From CAVTPD01 sp963736575 (GTDB taxonomy: Bacteria; Bacteroidota; Bacteroidia; Cytophagales; JAAEPT01): DNA of 64,000 nucleotides. A program made the translations under genes and the position numbers. Shown one piece after another: positions 1 through 7,363 of this stretch. The notes beneath the pieces are model-generated. The model was given only the letters and a program-made list of their open reading frames with translations. It was not told the DNA's origin and made no database searches. Each line of letters begins with the position of its first letter. The stretch's first letter is position 1. The stretch is taken from contig CAVTPD010000003.1 of the NCBI GenBank assembly GCA_963736575.1, forward strand, positions 868,001-932,000. The letters run 5' to 3'.

Positions 1-218
1 ATCGTATTCCAAAACCGTATGGGGTAACTTGGGAAAAATGGCTGGTTAGTTTTCCCAGTTTTGGTTATTTAATTGCTGCAAATCCAGATGATGTTGCTGA
101 AATCAGAACACATTTTAATCAGTCGGATATTGAATGCGAAGAGATTGGTTATTTCAACGAAGAAAAAAACCTACACCTGTCTTTTGAAGAACATCAACTA
201 ATTGTAAACTATGCCTGA
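1..218 (+). CDS. C-terminal end of an sll0787/MSMEG_0567-family AIR-synthase-like protein (partial)
   Basis: An open frame enters from the left edge at base 3 and ends at the TGA at 216-218. It encodes about 71 residues, including PKPYGVTWEKWLVSFPSFGY and a final LSFEEHQLIVNYA. This resembles the C-terminal end of the AIR synthase-related sll0787/MSMEG_0567 proteins found in Nit1C (nitrilase) clusters. That assignment rests mostly on the next gene, which is a recognisable member of the same cluster and overlaps this one by 8 bp. The 5' part and catalytic regions lie outside the window, so activity cannot be judged. Confidence 0.6.
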   Translation, partial: RIPKPYGVTWEKWLVSFPSFGYLIAANPDDVAEIRTHFNQSDIECEEIGYFNEEKNLHLSFEEHQLIVNYA

Positions 219-489
219 AATTTACATGTCAATAGAATGGCCCACTGGCAGAAAAGATTTTGTCTATTCTCCTTCTACCATTATTCAAAAATTTTTTGAA
301 CCGAAAACTGAAATGTCTGTAGCGGAATTTAAGGAAAAAGTGGTTGAAGCCCTGAATGCTGCTTCTGATAGAGTGGTGCAAGTGTATGGTTTTGAGTGCA
401 CTTCTTCCCGTATGGAAATGCAGCGGATTTGTAAAATAGTAGAGAATTTTGAAGACCTACAAGCACCCATTAAAATACTAACGGTCTAA
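211..489 (+). CDS. MSMEG_0570-family nitrogen-starvation response protein
   Basis: This 92-residue protein begins PEIYMSIEWPTGRKDFVYSP and carries the internal motif VQVYGFECTSSRMEMQRI. This is the layout of the small MSMEG_0570 family, whose members sit in Nit1C gene clusters together with a nitrilase, a radical SAM protein, an AIR-synthase-like protein and a flavoprotein. In some proteobacteria these clusters have been linked to growth on cyanide or nitriles as nitrogen source. No biochemical role is known for the family itself. The ATG overlaps the preceding gene, and the next gene follows after 5 bp, so the three are probably co-transcribed. The rest of the cluster should lie to the left of the window. 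Confidence 0.8.
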   Translation: MPEIYMSIEWPTGRKDFVYSPSTIIQKFFEPKTEMSVAEFKEKVVEALNAASDRVVQVYGFECTSSRMEMQRICKIVENFEDLQAPIKILTV

Positions 490-494
490 TTACA

Positions 495-1409
495 ATGGGG
501 GTAAGAAAAAGCTTTTCTGAATTGTTAGATTCTGGTCAGTTTATATTATCTGCCGAATTAACGCCCCCACGCCATTACGATTTAAGCGATTTTTTACACA
601 AAGCCGAAATTGTAGAACAATATGTAGATGTGCTGCAAATCAATGATCATTTACTTTCCAAAGCACGTATTACCAATTTGGTTGTAGGGCAATATTGTAA
701 GAGCCAAGGTATGGATCCCGTGTTGCAATTTACGCTTCGGCATAAAAACCGTATTGCCATACAAGGGGATTTATTAGGTTTGGCGGCTTCTGGGATAGAA
801 AATATTATTGTTTTGGGTGGTTATCCCTGTTCTCTTGGCGAAGACCATTCTGCCAAAAATGTTAATGACATTAACTGTTTAGAAGCCGTTGAAAAGATAT
901 CTAGGTTAACCCGAGAAGGGAAATTATTTAATGGCGATCAAATTCTTCCGCCTCCAAAATTTAGGATTGGCATCATTGACTTTCCTTGTGATAGTACCCA
1001 AACTGAACGTCATTTAGATCGATTAGAAGCTAAAATTGAAGCTGGTGCAGAATTCGTACAGCTGCAAGCTATTTTTGAATTAGAGTCTATGCATAAATGG
1101 ATGGAAGAAATTGAGAAACGCCAATTGCATAAAAAAGCCCGATTTTTTGGAGCAGTTTTTCCGTTTAATGGTTTAGAACGTTTAAAGGTCTTAAGCGAAA
1201 TTCCTGGTTTAAAAATTCCTTCTGAGGTTGTTCAGCGTATGCAAAAAAACAATTGTTCTAAAGAAGGTTTAGATATCACTATTGAATTAATGAAAGGTCT
1301 ACACCGGATGGAAGGCATTAGTGGTATTCACATTCGTTCGGTAGGTGCCGAAGATTGGGTTCCTAGAATTGTGGAAGCTTCTGGTTTAGGGGGTGAATTG
1401 ATTTATTAA
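495..1409 (+). CDS. Methylenetetrahydrofolate reductase-like (MetF family) protein
   Basis: The 304-residue protein has the features of a MetF TIM barrel. It has an N-terminal LSAELTPPRHYD (compare the SxEfxPP start of MTHFR), a QFTLRHKNRIAIQGDLLGLA segment corresponding to the HxxCxxxN region, and GIENIIVLGGYP followed by an NDIN segment matching the LRGD region. MTHFR enzymes reduce methylene-THF to methyl-THF using FAD. The LRGD motif is changed here to LGGY, so flavin or folate use may differ. It starts 5 bp after the MSMEG_0570-like gene and appears to belong to the same transcription unit. It may serve one-carbon metabolism in the nitrile/cyanide cluster rather than methionine synthesis. 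The family is fairly certain; the substrate is not. Confidence 0.75.
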   Translation: MGVRKSFSELLDSGQFILSAELTPPRHYDLSDFLHKAEIVEQYVDVLQINDHLLSKARITNLVVGQYCKSQGMDPVLQFTLRHKNRIAIQGDLLGLAASGIENIIVLGGYPCSLGEDHSAKNVNDINCLEAVEKISRLTREGKLFNGDQILPPPKFRIGIIDFPCDSTQTERHLDRLEAKIEAGAEFVQLQAIFELESMHKWMEEIEKRQLHKKARFFGAVFPFNGLERLKVLSEIPGLKIPSEVVQRMQKNNCSKEGLDITIELMKGLHRMEGISGIHIRSVGAEDWVPRIVEASGLGGELIY

Positions 1410-1487
1410 TAAGCCAATACTGCTTTTTTTGAATTATATTTCTAGCTATTATATATTTACAAAGCTTTACTCTACCCCTCATACAAA

Positions 1488-2630
1488 ATGATCTCTTTCC
1501 AAATTGCAGTAATTACGCTGCATTTATTTACCATAATAAATAAGCTGGCTCTGTCGGTGGTTTTATTCCTTCAAAGACAAAACAAAGTGTTTTTTAGGCA
1601 CATTGCATTTATTGTATTTGCCCCAGTAGCCCTGTTTGTTTCTAATTTGCTTTCTTTCCAAGGCATTTTCGAATACGGTTGGTTAATGATCCTTAACTTA
1701 ATTTTTTCTTCTACCATGTATTTTGTAGCCCTAAGCTTTATACATGTAGTCTTTAACATTCAGTTTTTTCTAAAACAACGGTTCTTTAACATTCTATCGG
1801 CATTAATCTACCTGCCTTATATAATTGCTTTGGGTTTATACTTAAGCATGGACCAAACAGAAAGAGCCCTCTTCCATGAATCGGATTTTAATTTAGGCAA
1901 CCATTATTTATTTGATTTTTTAAATACCAGCATCTTTGTATGGACAATTGGTTTACCTGTTTTAATGTTTGTTTTAATTTCAAAAGTTAGAAAACAAGAA
2001 AGCCTTTTTTCTAAACTGAAAGACTTACCCATAAGAATTAGCTTTGCTTTAAAACTGTCTTATTCTTTAATAATTAGTACGCTGGTGGTCTTAATTGGTT
2101 ATATGAGTTTAAGCGCGCTTTATAATGAATTAATTGTGATACCCATTGTCTCTAATGTACAAGTATTTTACATCCTTTATGTAATGCTAGACAGTGGTAT
2201 TTTTAAAATTCATGATAAGCATAGAATTGTCTACAGTGGTCTGTTTAAAAATTTTAGATATTTGGAAATTAGACCTACAAATTCTGAATTCACCCAACGG
2301 ATTTTTGCACATTTAGAAGACCAAAAACCTTATCTAAAGGAAGATTTTTCTTTAAAAGATTTATCCGAACAAATTGAAGTTCCACTTCATGTTGTTTCCT
2401 CTAGTATTAACAACGAAATGAATGAAAGTTTTCCGTCGCTGGTTAAAAAATACCGTTCGGAAGAATTAAAAAAGAAACTTGTTGACGATCAATACAAACA
2501 TTTAAGTATTGAGGGTATTGGTAAACTTTGTGGTTATAAATCTAGAAGTGTAATGTACAATCACTTTAAAGAAGTCACCGGATTAACGCCTGCTCAGTAT
2601 GTGAAAAATGCTAAGATAAAGGTTCGGTAG
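1488..2630 (+). CDS. Membrane-anchored AraC-family transcriptional regulator
   Basis: The first 240 of 380 residues form about seven hydrophobic segments (roughly 5-27, 37-58, 63-85, 101-120, 145-165, 188-213 and 217-235). They are followed by a cytoplasmic AraC-type DNA-binding domain at about 270-376. The two helix-turn-helix units can be read as FSLKDLSEQIEVPLHVVSSS and LSIEGIGKLCGYKSRSVMYN, ending in the typical GLTPAQYV signature. This 7TM plus AraC layout is common in Bacteroidetes and presumably senses a signal in or near the membrane. It stands alone; the upstream gene ends 78 bp earlier and the downstream gene is more than 200 bp away. The ligand and target genes are unknown. Confidence 0.85.
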   Translation: MISFQIAVITLHLFTIINKLALSVVLFLQRQNKVFFRHIAFIVFAPVALFVSNLLSFQGIFEYGWLMILNLIFSSTMYFVALSFIHVVFNIQFFLKQRFFNILSALIYLPYIIALGLYLSMDQTERALFHESDFNLGNHYLFDFLNTSIFVWTIGLPVLMFVLISKVRKQESLFSKLKDLPIRISFALKLSYSLIISTLVVLIGYMSLSALYNELIVIPIVSNVQVFYILYVMLDSGIFKIHDKHRIVYSGLFKNFRYLEIRPTNSEFTQRIFAHLEDQKPYLKEDFSLKDLSEQIEVPLHVVSSSINNEMNESFPSLVKKYRSEELKKKLVDDQYKHLSIEGIGKLCGYKSRSVMYNHFKEVTGLTPAQYVKNAKIKVR

Positions 2631-2748
2631 TTGTTTTTAATTAAAATTATTGTGCTTTAGGGTTAAGGTTTTTTATTGATTTCAGGGAGAAAAAAATGTC
2701 TTAATAGTTATTGCCAGATAACTCTTTCAACTTGTTATTTTGTGATTG

Positions 2749-2767
2749 TCCGTAATGTTACCAGTAT
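2749..2767. repeat. Orphan IS-end-like inverted repeat
   Basis: The 19 bases TCCGTAATGTTACCAGTAT match the inner part of the terminal repeats of the two IS1595-type elements further right. The IS right end reads TCCGCAATGTTGCCAGTAT (17 of 19 identical) and the left end reads TCCGTAATTATACCAGT. No transposase sequence is attached to this copy. It is best read as a solo end left by a decayed or excised related element just upstream of the truncated S24 gene. Confidence 0.5.
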
Positions 2768-2843
2768 TAAAAAAATGATGACTTTAAAGATTAAAACAAC
2801 CCCACCTCCAGAAAGGAGTTGTAGAAATTAATCACTTAAATTA

Positions 2844-3389
2844 ATGTCCGTTTATTTGTTGCACGTACAGTTATTCTATGCTGAGACTCACACGTACAAT
2901 GGTGTGAGAGGCGCAACTCTAGTCCCTCTACTCGATTGGTATTTTGTTGATTTTATTGAACACTTGCCTAATTTCAGTATTCCTTTCCCTGAAATTAATG
3001 AAAGTAGTACCGTTAGAGTATTCCAAATACAAGGTGATAGCATTCTTCCCGTTTTACCAGAATCTTATATCATTTGTGAGTACGTTCAGGATTGGAATAC
3101 TATTCTTAACGATGAATGCTATGTTCTCTGTACTAAACAAGAAGGCATTGTTTACAAACGAGTATTAAACAACATTAACCAAGGTTTTTTACGATTGAAG
3201 TCGGACAATTCTATTTATGTCCCTTATGATGTTGCTCTTTCTGAATTATTAGAAGTTTGGAAAGCGGTGGGTTTTGTTTCTTTTGAATTTCCTAAAGCAG
3301 GCTCCTGTGAGTTATTGAACAGTAAAAATTTATCCGATGCTTTTAAAGAAATTAAAAAGGATCTGGAGGAGATTAAGGGGAGGGTTTAA
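2844..3389 (+). CDS. S24/LexA-like protein lacking its DNA-binding domain
   Basis: Residues about 25-150 of 181 follow the S24 peptidase-like C-terminal domain of Bacteroidetes phage-type repressors. These include ATLVPLLDW, the Ser site in QIQGDSILPVL (usually GDSM) and the Lys site in GIVYKRVLNN. The usual N-terminal helix-turn-helix of about 70 residues is missing, and the first 20 residues do not resemble one. The C-terminus adds a short charged helix, LSDAFKEIKKDLEEIKGRV. An IS-end-like relic lies 80 bp upstream, so the HTH portion may have been lost to transposition. The remaining protein could be a dead fragment or a stand-alone protease-like domain. The start is uncertain because no convincing ribosome binding site is close to this ATG. 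Confidence 0.6.
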   Translation: MSVYLLHVQLFYAETHTYNGVRGATLVPLLDWYFVDFIEHLPNFSIPFPEINESSTVRVFQIQGDSILPVLPESYIICEYVQDWNTILNDECYVLCTKQEGIVYKRVLNNINQGFLRLKSDNSIYVPYDVALSELLEVWKAVGFVSFEFPKAGSCELLNSKNLSDAFKEIKKDLEEIKGRV

Positions 3390-3455
3390 TTGTTATTAGA
3401 TATTTTTTAACTATCTAATTTCTACCTTCAGACTCTAGCCTACATTTTATTTTAT

Positions 3456-4453
3456 ATGCTTATCCGCAATGTTGCCAGTATGGATAAGAAACAGCAATTA
3501 AGAGCCTTTTGAAAAGGTTTTCTCCAAAATATCTTCTGTTTAGCTTATAGCAAAATTCATTTATGTAATTCTGAAGGTTTTTACCGCTGATCTTGTGGTA
3601 AACACCTAAGAAGTTCCTCTTTGCATTAGAAATAGCGATGTGTACCCACTTTAAAGTATCATTAGTAGTTTCTTTGTCTGATTTCACGCTGTAGTGTCCT
3701 TCTACAAAATCAGCTATATCTACATAACTTTTACTTTTATCTGAAAATACGATAGCCAATTCACTCAAATTTTCCTTAATGACTTTATTTATACTTTCTG
3801 ATTTTTGAGTATCCAAAACTTTCATTTTATAGTACCTGCAATGTTTGCTTTTAACACCTGTTTCAGGGTTTTCCAACGGGGTAGATTCAACCATGGTAGC
3901 TATATTTTTTTGCTTCTGGCTTCCTTTTCCTCGTTTAAGTTTCTTTCCCTTTTTATGAGCTACTTCAAAATAACCTTCATCAAACTCAATCATTCCATGC
4001 AATTGATATAGGTCATCTCTTTTACCCATGGCTTCTCGAATTTTATGCATCATATTCCAGATACTTTCATAGCGGGAGTGGTTGAGTTGTCGTTGAAGTT
4101 CACAGGCAGATATTCCTTTCTTAGAAAAACTCATAAACATCATAGCCAGAAACCATTTTCTAAAAGGAAGGTTACTGCTTTCCAGTATTGTACCGCTTTT
4201 AAGAGTTGTTCTAAATCCACATTGGGCACATTGCCACTGATATTTAGCTTTTAACCAATAATGCTTGTGGCTTTTACATTTTTTGCAAACCACTCCTTGG
4301 GTTTCTCTAACTTGTTTAAAATGTAGTTTACAACTGATCTCATCTGGAAATATATCAACAAATTCTAATATGTTCATAGCATTGATTTTTATGACCAAGT
4401 TAGGTCTAAGCTACGCAACCAATCTGCGGACTGGTATAATTACGGATGAGCAT
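3456..4453 (-). mobile_element. IS1595-family insertion sequence, copy A (998 bp)
   Basis: The element is bounded by imperfect inverted repeats: ATGCTTATCCGCAATGTTG at the left (3' transposase end) and, read inward from the right, ATGCTCATCCGTAATTATA. It encodes one transposase on the minus strand. Copy B at 6272-7269 has the same length and an identical protein sequence but the opposite orientation. The direct repeat ATTTTATTT occurs directly after the right end (4454-4462) and 3 bp before the left end (3444-3452), so the target duplication is visible but not perfectly placed. The ends were set by comparing where the two copies stop matching. Confidence 0.85.
3460..4377 (-). CDS. IS1595-family transposase (ISXO2-like), copy A
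   Basis: This 305-residue DDE-type transposase starts MNILEFVDIFPDEISC. A TTG 21 bp upstream (4398) is in frame, but the ATG fits the usual family start. The N-terminal zinc ribbon shows CKKC and CAQC pairs around residues 27-53. The catalytic core shows the first Asp in MIEFDEGYF, the second in VFSDKSKSY, and a late HIAISNAKRNFLGVYHKISG block typical of ISXO2/IS1595 transposases. The stop codon lies inside the terminal repeat, so the last residues (YWQHCG) are encoded by the IS end. The frame is intact and identical in protein to copy B, so both were probably active recently. Confidence 0.9.
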   Translation of the reverse strand: MNILEFVDIFPDEISCKLHFKQVRETQGVVCKKCKSHKHYWLKAKYQWQCAQCGFRTTLKSGTILESSNLPFRKWFLAMMFMSFSKKGISACELQRQLNHSRYESIWNMMHKIREAMGKRDDLYQLHGMIEFDEGYFEVAHKKGKKLKRGKGSQKQKNIATMVESTPLENPETGVKSKHCRYYKMKVLDTQKSESINKVIKENLSELAIVFSDKSKSYVDIADFVEGHYSVKSDKETTNDTLKWVHIAISNAKRNFLGVYHKISGKNLQNYINEFCYKLNRRYFGENLFKRLLIAVSYPYWQHCG

Positions 4454-4581
4454 ATTTTATTTACACTCTTTGCTAAAATCTTCTTTAGAACGAAAAGCAT
4501 TTAGGAGCAAAGTATATTTTGACATATGAATTGGTATATCGCTGTATAGTTCTATTTTAAAAAAGTAAAACATTATCTAAA

Positions 4582-5427
4582 TTAATCCTTGACGCAACGA
4601 CAAGAAAGCCCAGTTGTCTTTTCAAAAACTCTTGTTTGTGCATTAACACCAGTTTGATAATATAATTCACGAGACAGAGCTCCGTTATAACTGTCTATAG
4701 TAGTCCACCAAAAACCTGACGAATTGATGCCGTTGTAAGCACCACCAAGGCTACCAAAGTCCTTGCGGTAACCACCAGGTAGACCTGAAAAACCGCTAGA
4801 ATTTGTACCGTTTCCATTGTTTTTCCATAGATACGTTGATTTCAATGCTGGACCTATATTTATATTTAAATCAATGAAATAGTATATTAATTCTAGCCAT
4901 TCATCATCACTTGGTAAATGCCAGCCATTTGGGCATGCAGTTAAAGCGGTTTGCCAATCGTACAAACGACCGTAAGTGTAGCAATTGGAAGCATCGTTAT
5001 CGTAACACCAGCTATTACCCGTTTCATAATTTAGGTTTTTGGCCAGCCAACACTGATATCCTATTTCTATGAGATCGTAAGTTTGACCATCCCGTGGATC
5101 CGTAAAAGTGCTTTGACTTCCACAACCACTAATGGTACTACTACAATTGGATTGACAATCAACTAATGAAGTGTATAACCCGTTAGAAGATGTAATACAA
5201 TCACCACTAAAACACTCATAAGTATTATTATTGCTACTACAATTGGATTGGCAATCAGCTAATGAAATATAAGTGCCATTACTGCTTACTTTACAGTTGC
5301 CGCTTATGCAATCAAAGGTATCGTTACTAACTACTTCATCTTTTTCACAGCCAGTGAAAGTAATAGTTAATCCAAAAAGAATGATAATGGTATAAATATG
5401 TCTTTTTATAAAATTCAATATTGTCAT
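4582..5427 (-). CDS. Cys-rich lipoprotein with two CxxGxC modules and a FISUMP domain
   Basis: The 281-residue protein has a lipoprotein signal peptide ending TFTGCEKDEV. Next come two copies of a cysteine module, roughly C-x3-G-x-C-x8-Y-x5-C-x3-C: residues about 38-63 (FDCISGNC, ADCQSNC) and 70-95 (YECFSGDC, VDCQSNC). From about residue 105 to the end is a FISUMP domain (Fibrobacter succinogenes major paralogous domain), with DGQTYDLIEIGYQCWLAKNL, NGWHLPSDDEWLEL, GLPGGYR and a final LSCRCVKD. FISUMP domains are found on secreted or surface proteins of uncertain function. The gene shares the cysteine module with lipoproteins at 5682 and 7364. It lies between the two IS copies and is predicted to be cell-envelope anchored. 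Confidence 0.85.
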   Translation of the reverse strand: MTILNFIKRHIYTIIILFGLTITFTGCEKDEVVSNDTFDCISGNCKVSSNGTYISLADCQSNCSSNNNTYECFSGDCITSSNGLYTSLVDCQSNCSSTISGCGSQSTFTDPRDGQTYDLIEIGYQCWLAKNLNYETGNSWCYDNDASNCYTYGRLYDWQTALTACPNGWHLPSDDEWLELIYYFIDLNINIGPALKSTYLWKNNGNGTNSSGFSGLPGGYRKDFGSLGGAYNGINSSGFWWTTIDSYNGALSRELYYQTGVNAQTRVFEKTTGLSCRCVKD

Positions 5428-5565
5428 GATTAGTTTACTTTAGATGTTCCTACTTTTTTATGGCTTTTCGGGTTCCACCTGTAAAATTTATTTTTTCGTC
5501 TTTTTCCAATGAACGCGCTAACTCATTCTATGATTAACTGATAACCTATAATCTTGTTCTGAAGC

Positions 5566-5646
5566 TTAATCTCCAAAGCAGATATCTTCTTTTTTGCAAG
5601 AAATAAATATGGTTAGGGCAGACAGAAATAAAATATAACGTACCAT
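5566..5646 (-). pseudogene. 26-codon lipoprotein stub, probable relic of the neighbouring family
   Basis: A short minus-strand frame starts at ATG 5646 and stops at 5566. It encodes a complete lipoprotein signal peptide, MVRYILFLSALTIFISC, then KKEDICFGD and a stop. The mature part recalls the start of the adjacent lipoproteins (C-K-Q-E-E ... C-F-Y-G-D-C), as if a fourth paralogue had been cut off inside its first cysteine module. It could also be a genuine tiny lipoprotein. No coding continuation was found beyond the stop in that frame. Confidence 0.4.
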
Positions 5647-5681
5647 AACTAATTTATTAAATGTTAAAATGAAAACCGTAG

Positions 5682-6248
5682 CTATCTAAGATCACCTATA
5701 TTTATATAATGTGTTTCACCTGCATAGCTACATTCCCATTTATAGCTTAAATCTTTAATGTTGGAAGAACAAGTTCCTTGATAATCCACGTTAAATGATA
5801 CTCCTTTGACATCTTCGAAAGTATATGTATTTCCAGGTACTATTCTAGATCCACCACTCCATTCATATCCAAATCCATTACATTCATTTTTTACATAAAA
5901 ATTTCCTGTCCATTTAGGATAATAATCACAAGGAGAGTTGGAGGAATAATAGGTATAACCGTAGCCAGAAGGAATTTCAACTGTAATAGTTCCAGTAGGA
6001 CAAGAGGTTTCTTCGTTGCTTGAATTGTCATCGGAATTAATGTTGTCTTCATCAGAGCTCTCATTTTCAGAAGTTGAACCTTCACAATGAAGGATACAGG
6101 AAGCCTCCGAGTCATAACCCGAATTATTCATTACTTCAAAACAATCACCATAAAAGCATTTATAGCTAGATACCTCTTCTTGTTTACAGCTGAAGAGGAA
6201 AGTTGAACCATATAGGCATATAAAAAACGTTAAAGGAGATATTTTCAT
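5682..6248 (-). CDS. Small Cys-module lipoprotein
   Basis: The 188-residue protein has a lipobox (TFLFSCKQEE, Cys at about residue 21) and one six-residue-spaced cysteine module, YKCFYGDCFEVMNNSGY ending in CILHC. A Ser/Asn/Glu/Asp-rich linker (about residues 55-80) leads to a 100-residue C-terminal beta-rich region (CPTGTITVEIPSGYGY to the end) of no recognised family. The N-terminal third is clearly paralogous to the gene at 7364: EEVSSYKC against EEVSSYRC, and EVMNNSGY against EVMNSSGY. The tails are unrelated. IS copy B inserted 23 bp upstream of the start codon, probably replacing or disrupting its native promoter. Confidence 0.8.
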   Translation of the reverse strand: MKISPLTFFICLYGSTFLFSCKQEEVSSYKCFYGDCFEVMNNSGYDSEASCILHCEGSTSENESSDEDNINSDDNSSNEETSCPTGTITVEIPSGYGYTYYSSNSPCDYYPKWTGNFYVKNECNGFGYEWSGGSRIVPGNTYTFEDVKGVSFNVDYQGTCSSNIKDLSYKWECSYAGETHYINIGDLR

Positions 6249-6261
6249 TTTAAGTTTTTTT

Positions 6262-6271
6262 AAAAAGAAAT
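6262..6271. repeat. Left target-site duplication of IS copy B
   Basis: AAAAAGAAAT directly abuts the left terminal repeat and is repeated exactly at 7270-7279 on the other side. The A-rich sequence makes the exact boundary ambiguous by a base or two; family members usually duplicate 8 bp. Confidence 0.7.
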
Positions 6272-7269
6272 ATGCTCATCCGTAATTATACCAGTCCGCA
6301 GATTGGTTGCGTAGCTTAGACCTAACTTGGTCATAAAAATCAATGCTATGAACATATTAGAATTTGTTGATATATTTCCAGATGAGATCAGTTGTAAACT
6401 ACATTTTAAACAAGTTAGAGAAACCCAAGGAGTGGTTTGCAAAAAATGTAAAAGCCACAAGCATTATTGGTTAAAAGCTAAATATCAGTGGCAATGTGCC
6501 CAATGTGGATTTAGAACAACTCTTAAAAGCGGTACAATACTGGAAAGCAGTAACCTTCCTTTTAGAAAATGGTTTCTGGCTATGATGTTTATGAGTTTTT
6601 CTAAGAAAGGAATATCTGCCTGTGAACTTCAACGACAACTCAACCACTCCCGCTATGAAAGTATCTGGAATATGATGCATAAAATTCGAGAAGCCATGGG
6701 TAAAAGAGATGACCTATATCAATTGCATGGAATGATTGAGTTTGATGAAGGTTATTTTGAAGTAGCTCATAAAAAGGGAAAGAAACTTAAACGAGGAAAA
6801 GGAAGCCAGAAGCAAAAAAATATAGCTACCATGGTTGAATCTACCCCGTTGGAAAACCCTGAAACAGGTGTTAAAAGCAAACATTGCAGGTACTATAAAA
6901 TGAAAGTTTTGGATACTCAAAAATCAGAAAGTATAAATAAAGTCATTAAGGAAAATTTGAGTGAATTGGCTATCGTATTTTCAGATAAAAGTAAAAGTTA
7001 TGTAGATATAGCTGATTTTGTAGAAGGACACTACAGCGTGAAATCAGACAAAGAAACTACTAATGATACTTTAAAGTGGGTACACATCGCTATTTCTAAT
7101 GCAAAGAGGAACTTCTTAGGTGTTTACCACAAGATCAGCGGTAAAAACCTTCAGAATTACATAAATGAATTTTGCTATAAGCTAAACAGAAGATATTTTG
7201 GAGAAAACCTTTTCAAAAGGCTCTTAATTGCTGTTTCTTATCCATACTGGCAACATTGCGGATAAGCAT
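6272..7269 (+). mobile_element. IS1595-family insertion sequence, copy B (998 bp)
   Basis: This copy has the same length as copy A and an identical transposase, but lies in the opposite orientation. Its terminal repeats read ATGCTCATCCGTAATTATA (left) and, inward from the right, ATGCTTATCCGCAATGTTG. It has a clean 10-bp flanking direct repeat. Because each copy has its own flanking repeat, and the outermost flanks of the pair do not match each other, the two look like independent insertions rather than the ends of a composite transposon. The pair forms a 998-bp inverted repeat that could allow inversion of the intervening 1.8 kb by homologous recombination. Confidence 0.9.
6348..7265 (+). CDS. 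IS1595-family transposase (ISXO2-like), copy B
   Basis: This is identical at the protein level to copy A over all 305 residues. It has the zinc ribbon (CKKC, CAQC), the DDE-type core (MIEFDEGYF, VFSDKSKSY) and the HIAISNAKRNFLGVYHKI block. The start is placed at the ATG of MNILEF; an in-frame TTG at 6327 would add seven residues. It reads away from the lipoprotein gene at 5682 and towards the convergent lipoprotein gene at 7364. Confidence 0.9.
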   Translation: MNILEFVDIFPDEISCKLHFKQVRETQGVVCKKCKSHKHYWLKAKYQWQCAQCGFRTTLKSGTILESSNLPFRKWFLAMMFMSFSKKGISACELQRQLNHSRYESIWNMMHKIREAMGKRDDLYQLHGMIEFDEGYFEVAHKKGKKLKRGKGSQKQKNIATMVESTPLENPETGVKSKHCRYYKMKVLDTQKSESINKVIKENLSELAIVFSDKSKSYVDIADFVEGHYSVKSDKETTNDTLKWVHIAISNAKRNFLGVYHKISGKNLQNYINEFCYKLNRRYFGENLFKRLLIAVSYPYWQHCG

Positions 7270-7279
7270 AAAAAGAAAT
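7270..7279. repeat. Right target-site duplication of IS copy B
   Basis: AAAAAGAAAT follows the right end of the IS and is an exact match to 6262-6271. Confidence 0.7.
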
Positions 7280-7363
7280 ATGATTAATAAACTAAAAAAC
7301 CCACTAAGGTTATATTTAATATTTGAGTCTAAATAAACAGGACTAATTATTTAGAAAGCCTTT

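Noticed and set aside
3456..7269. Composite transposon made of the two IS copies
   Set aside because: The outer flanks do not match as a target duplication, and copy B has its own perfect flanking repeat.
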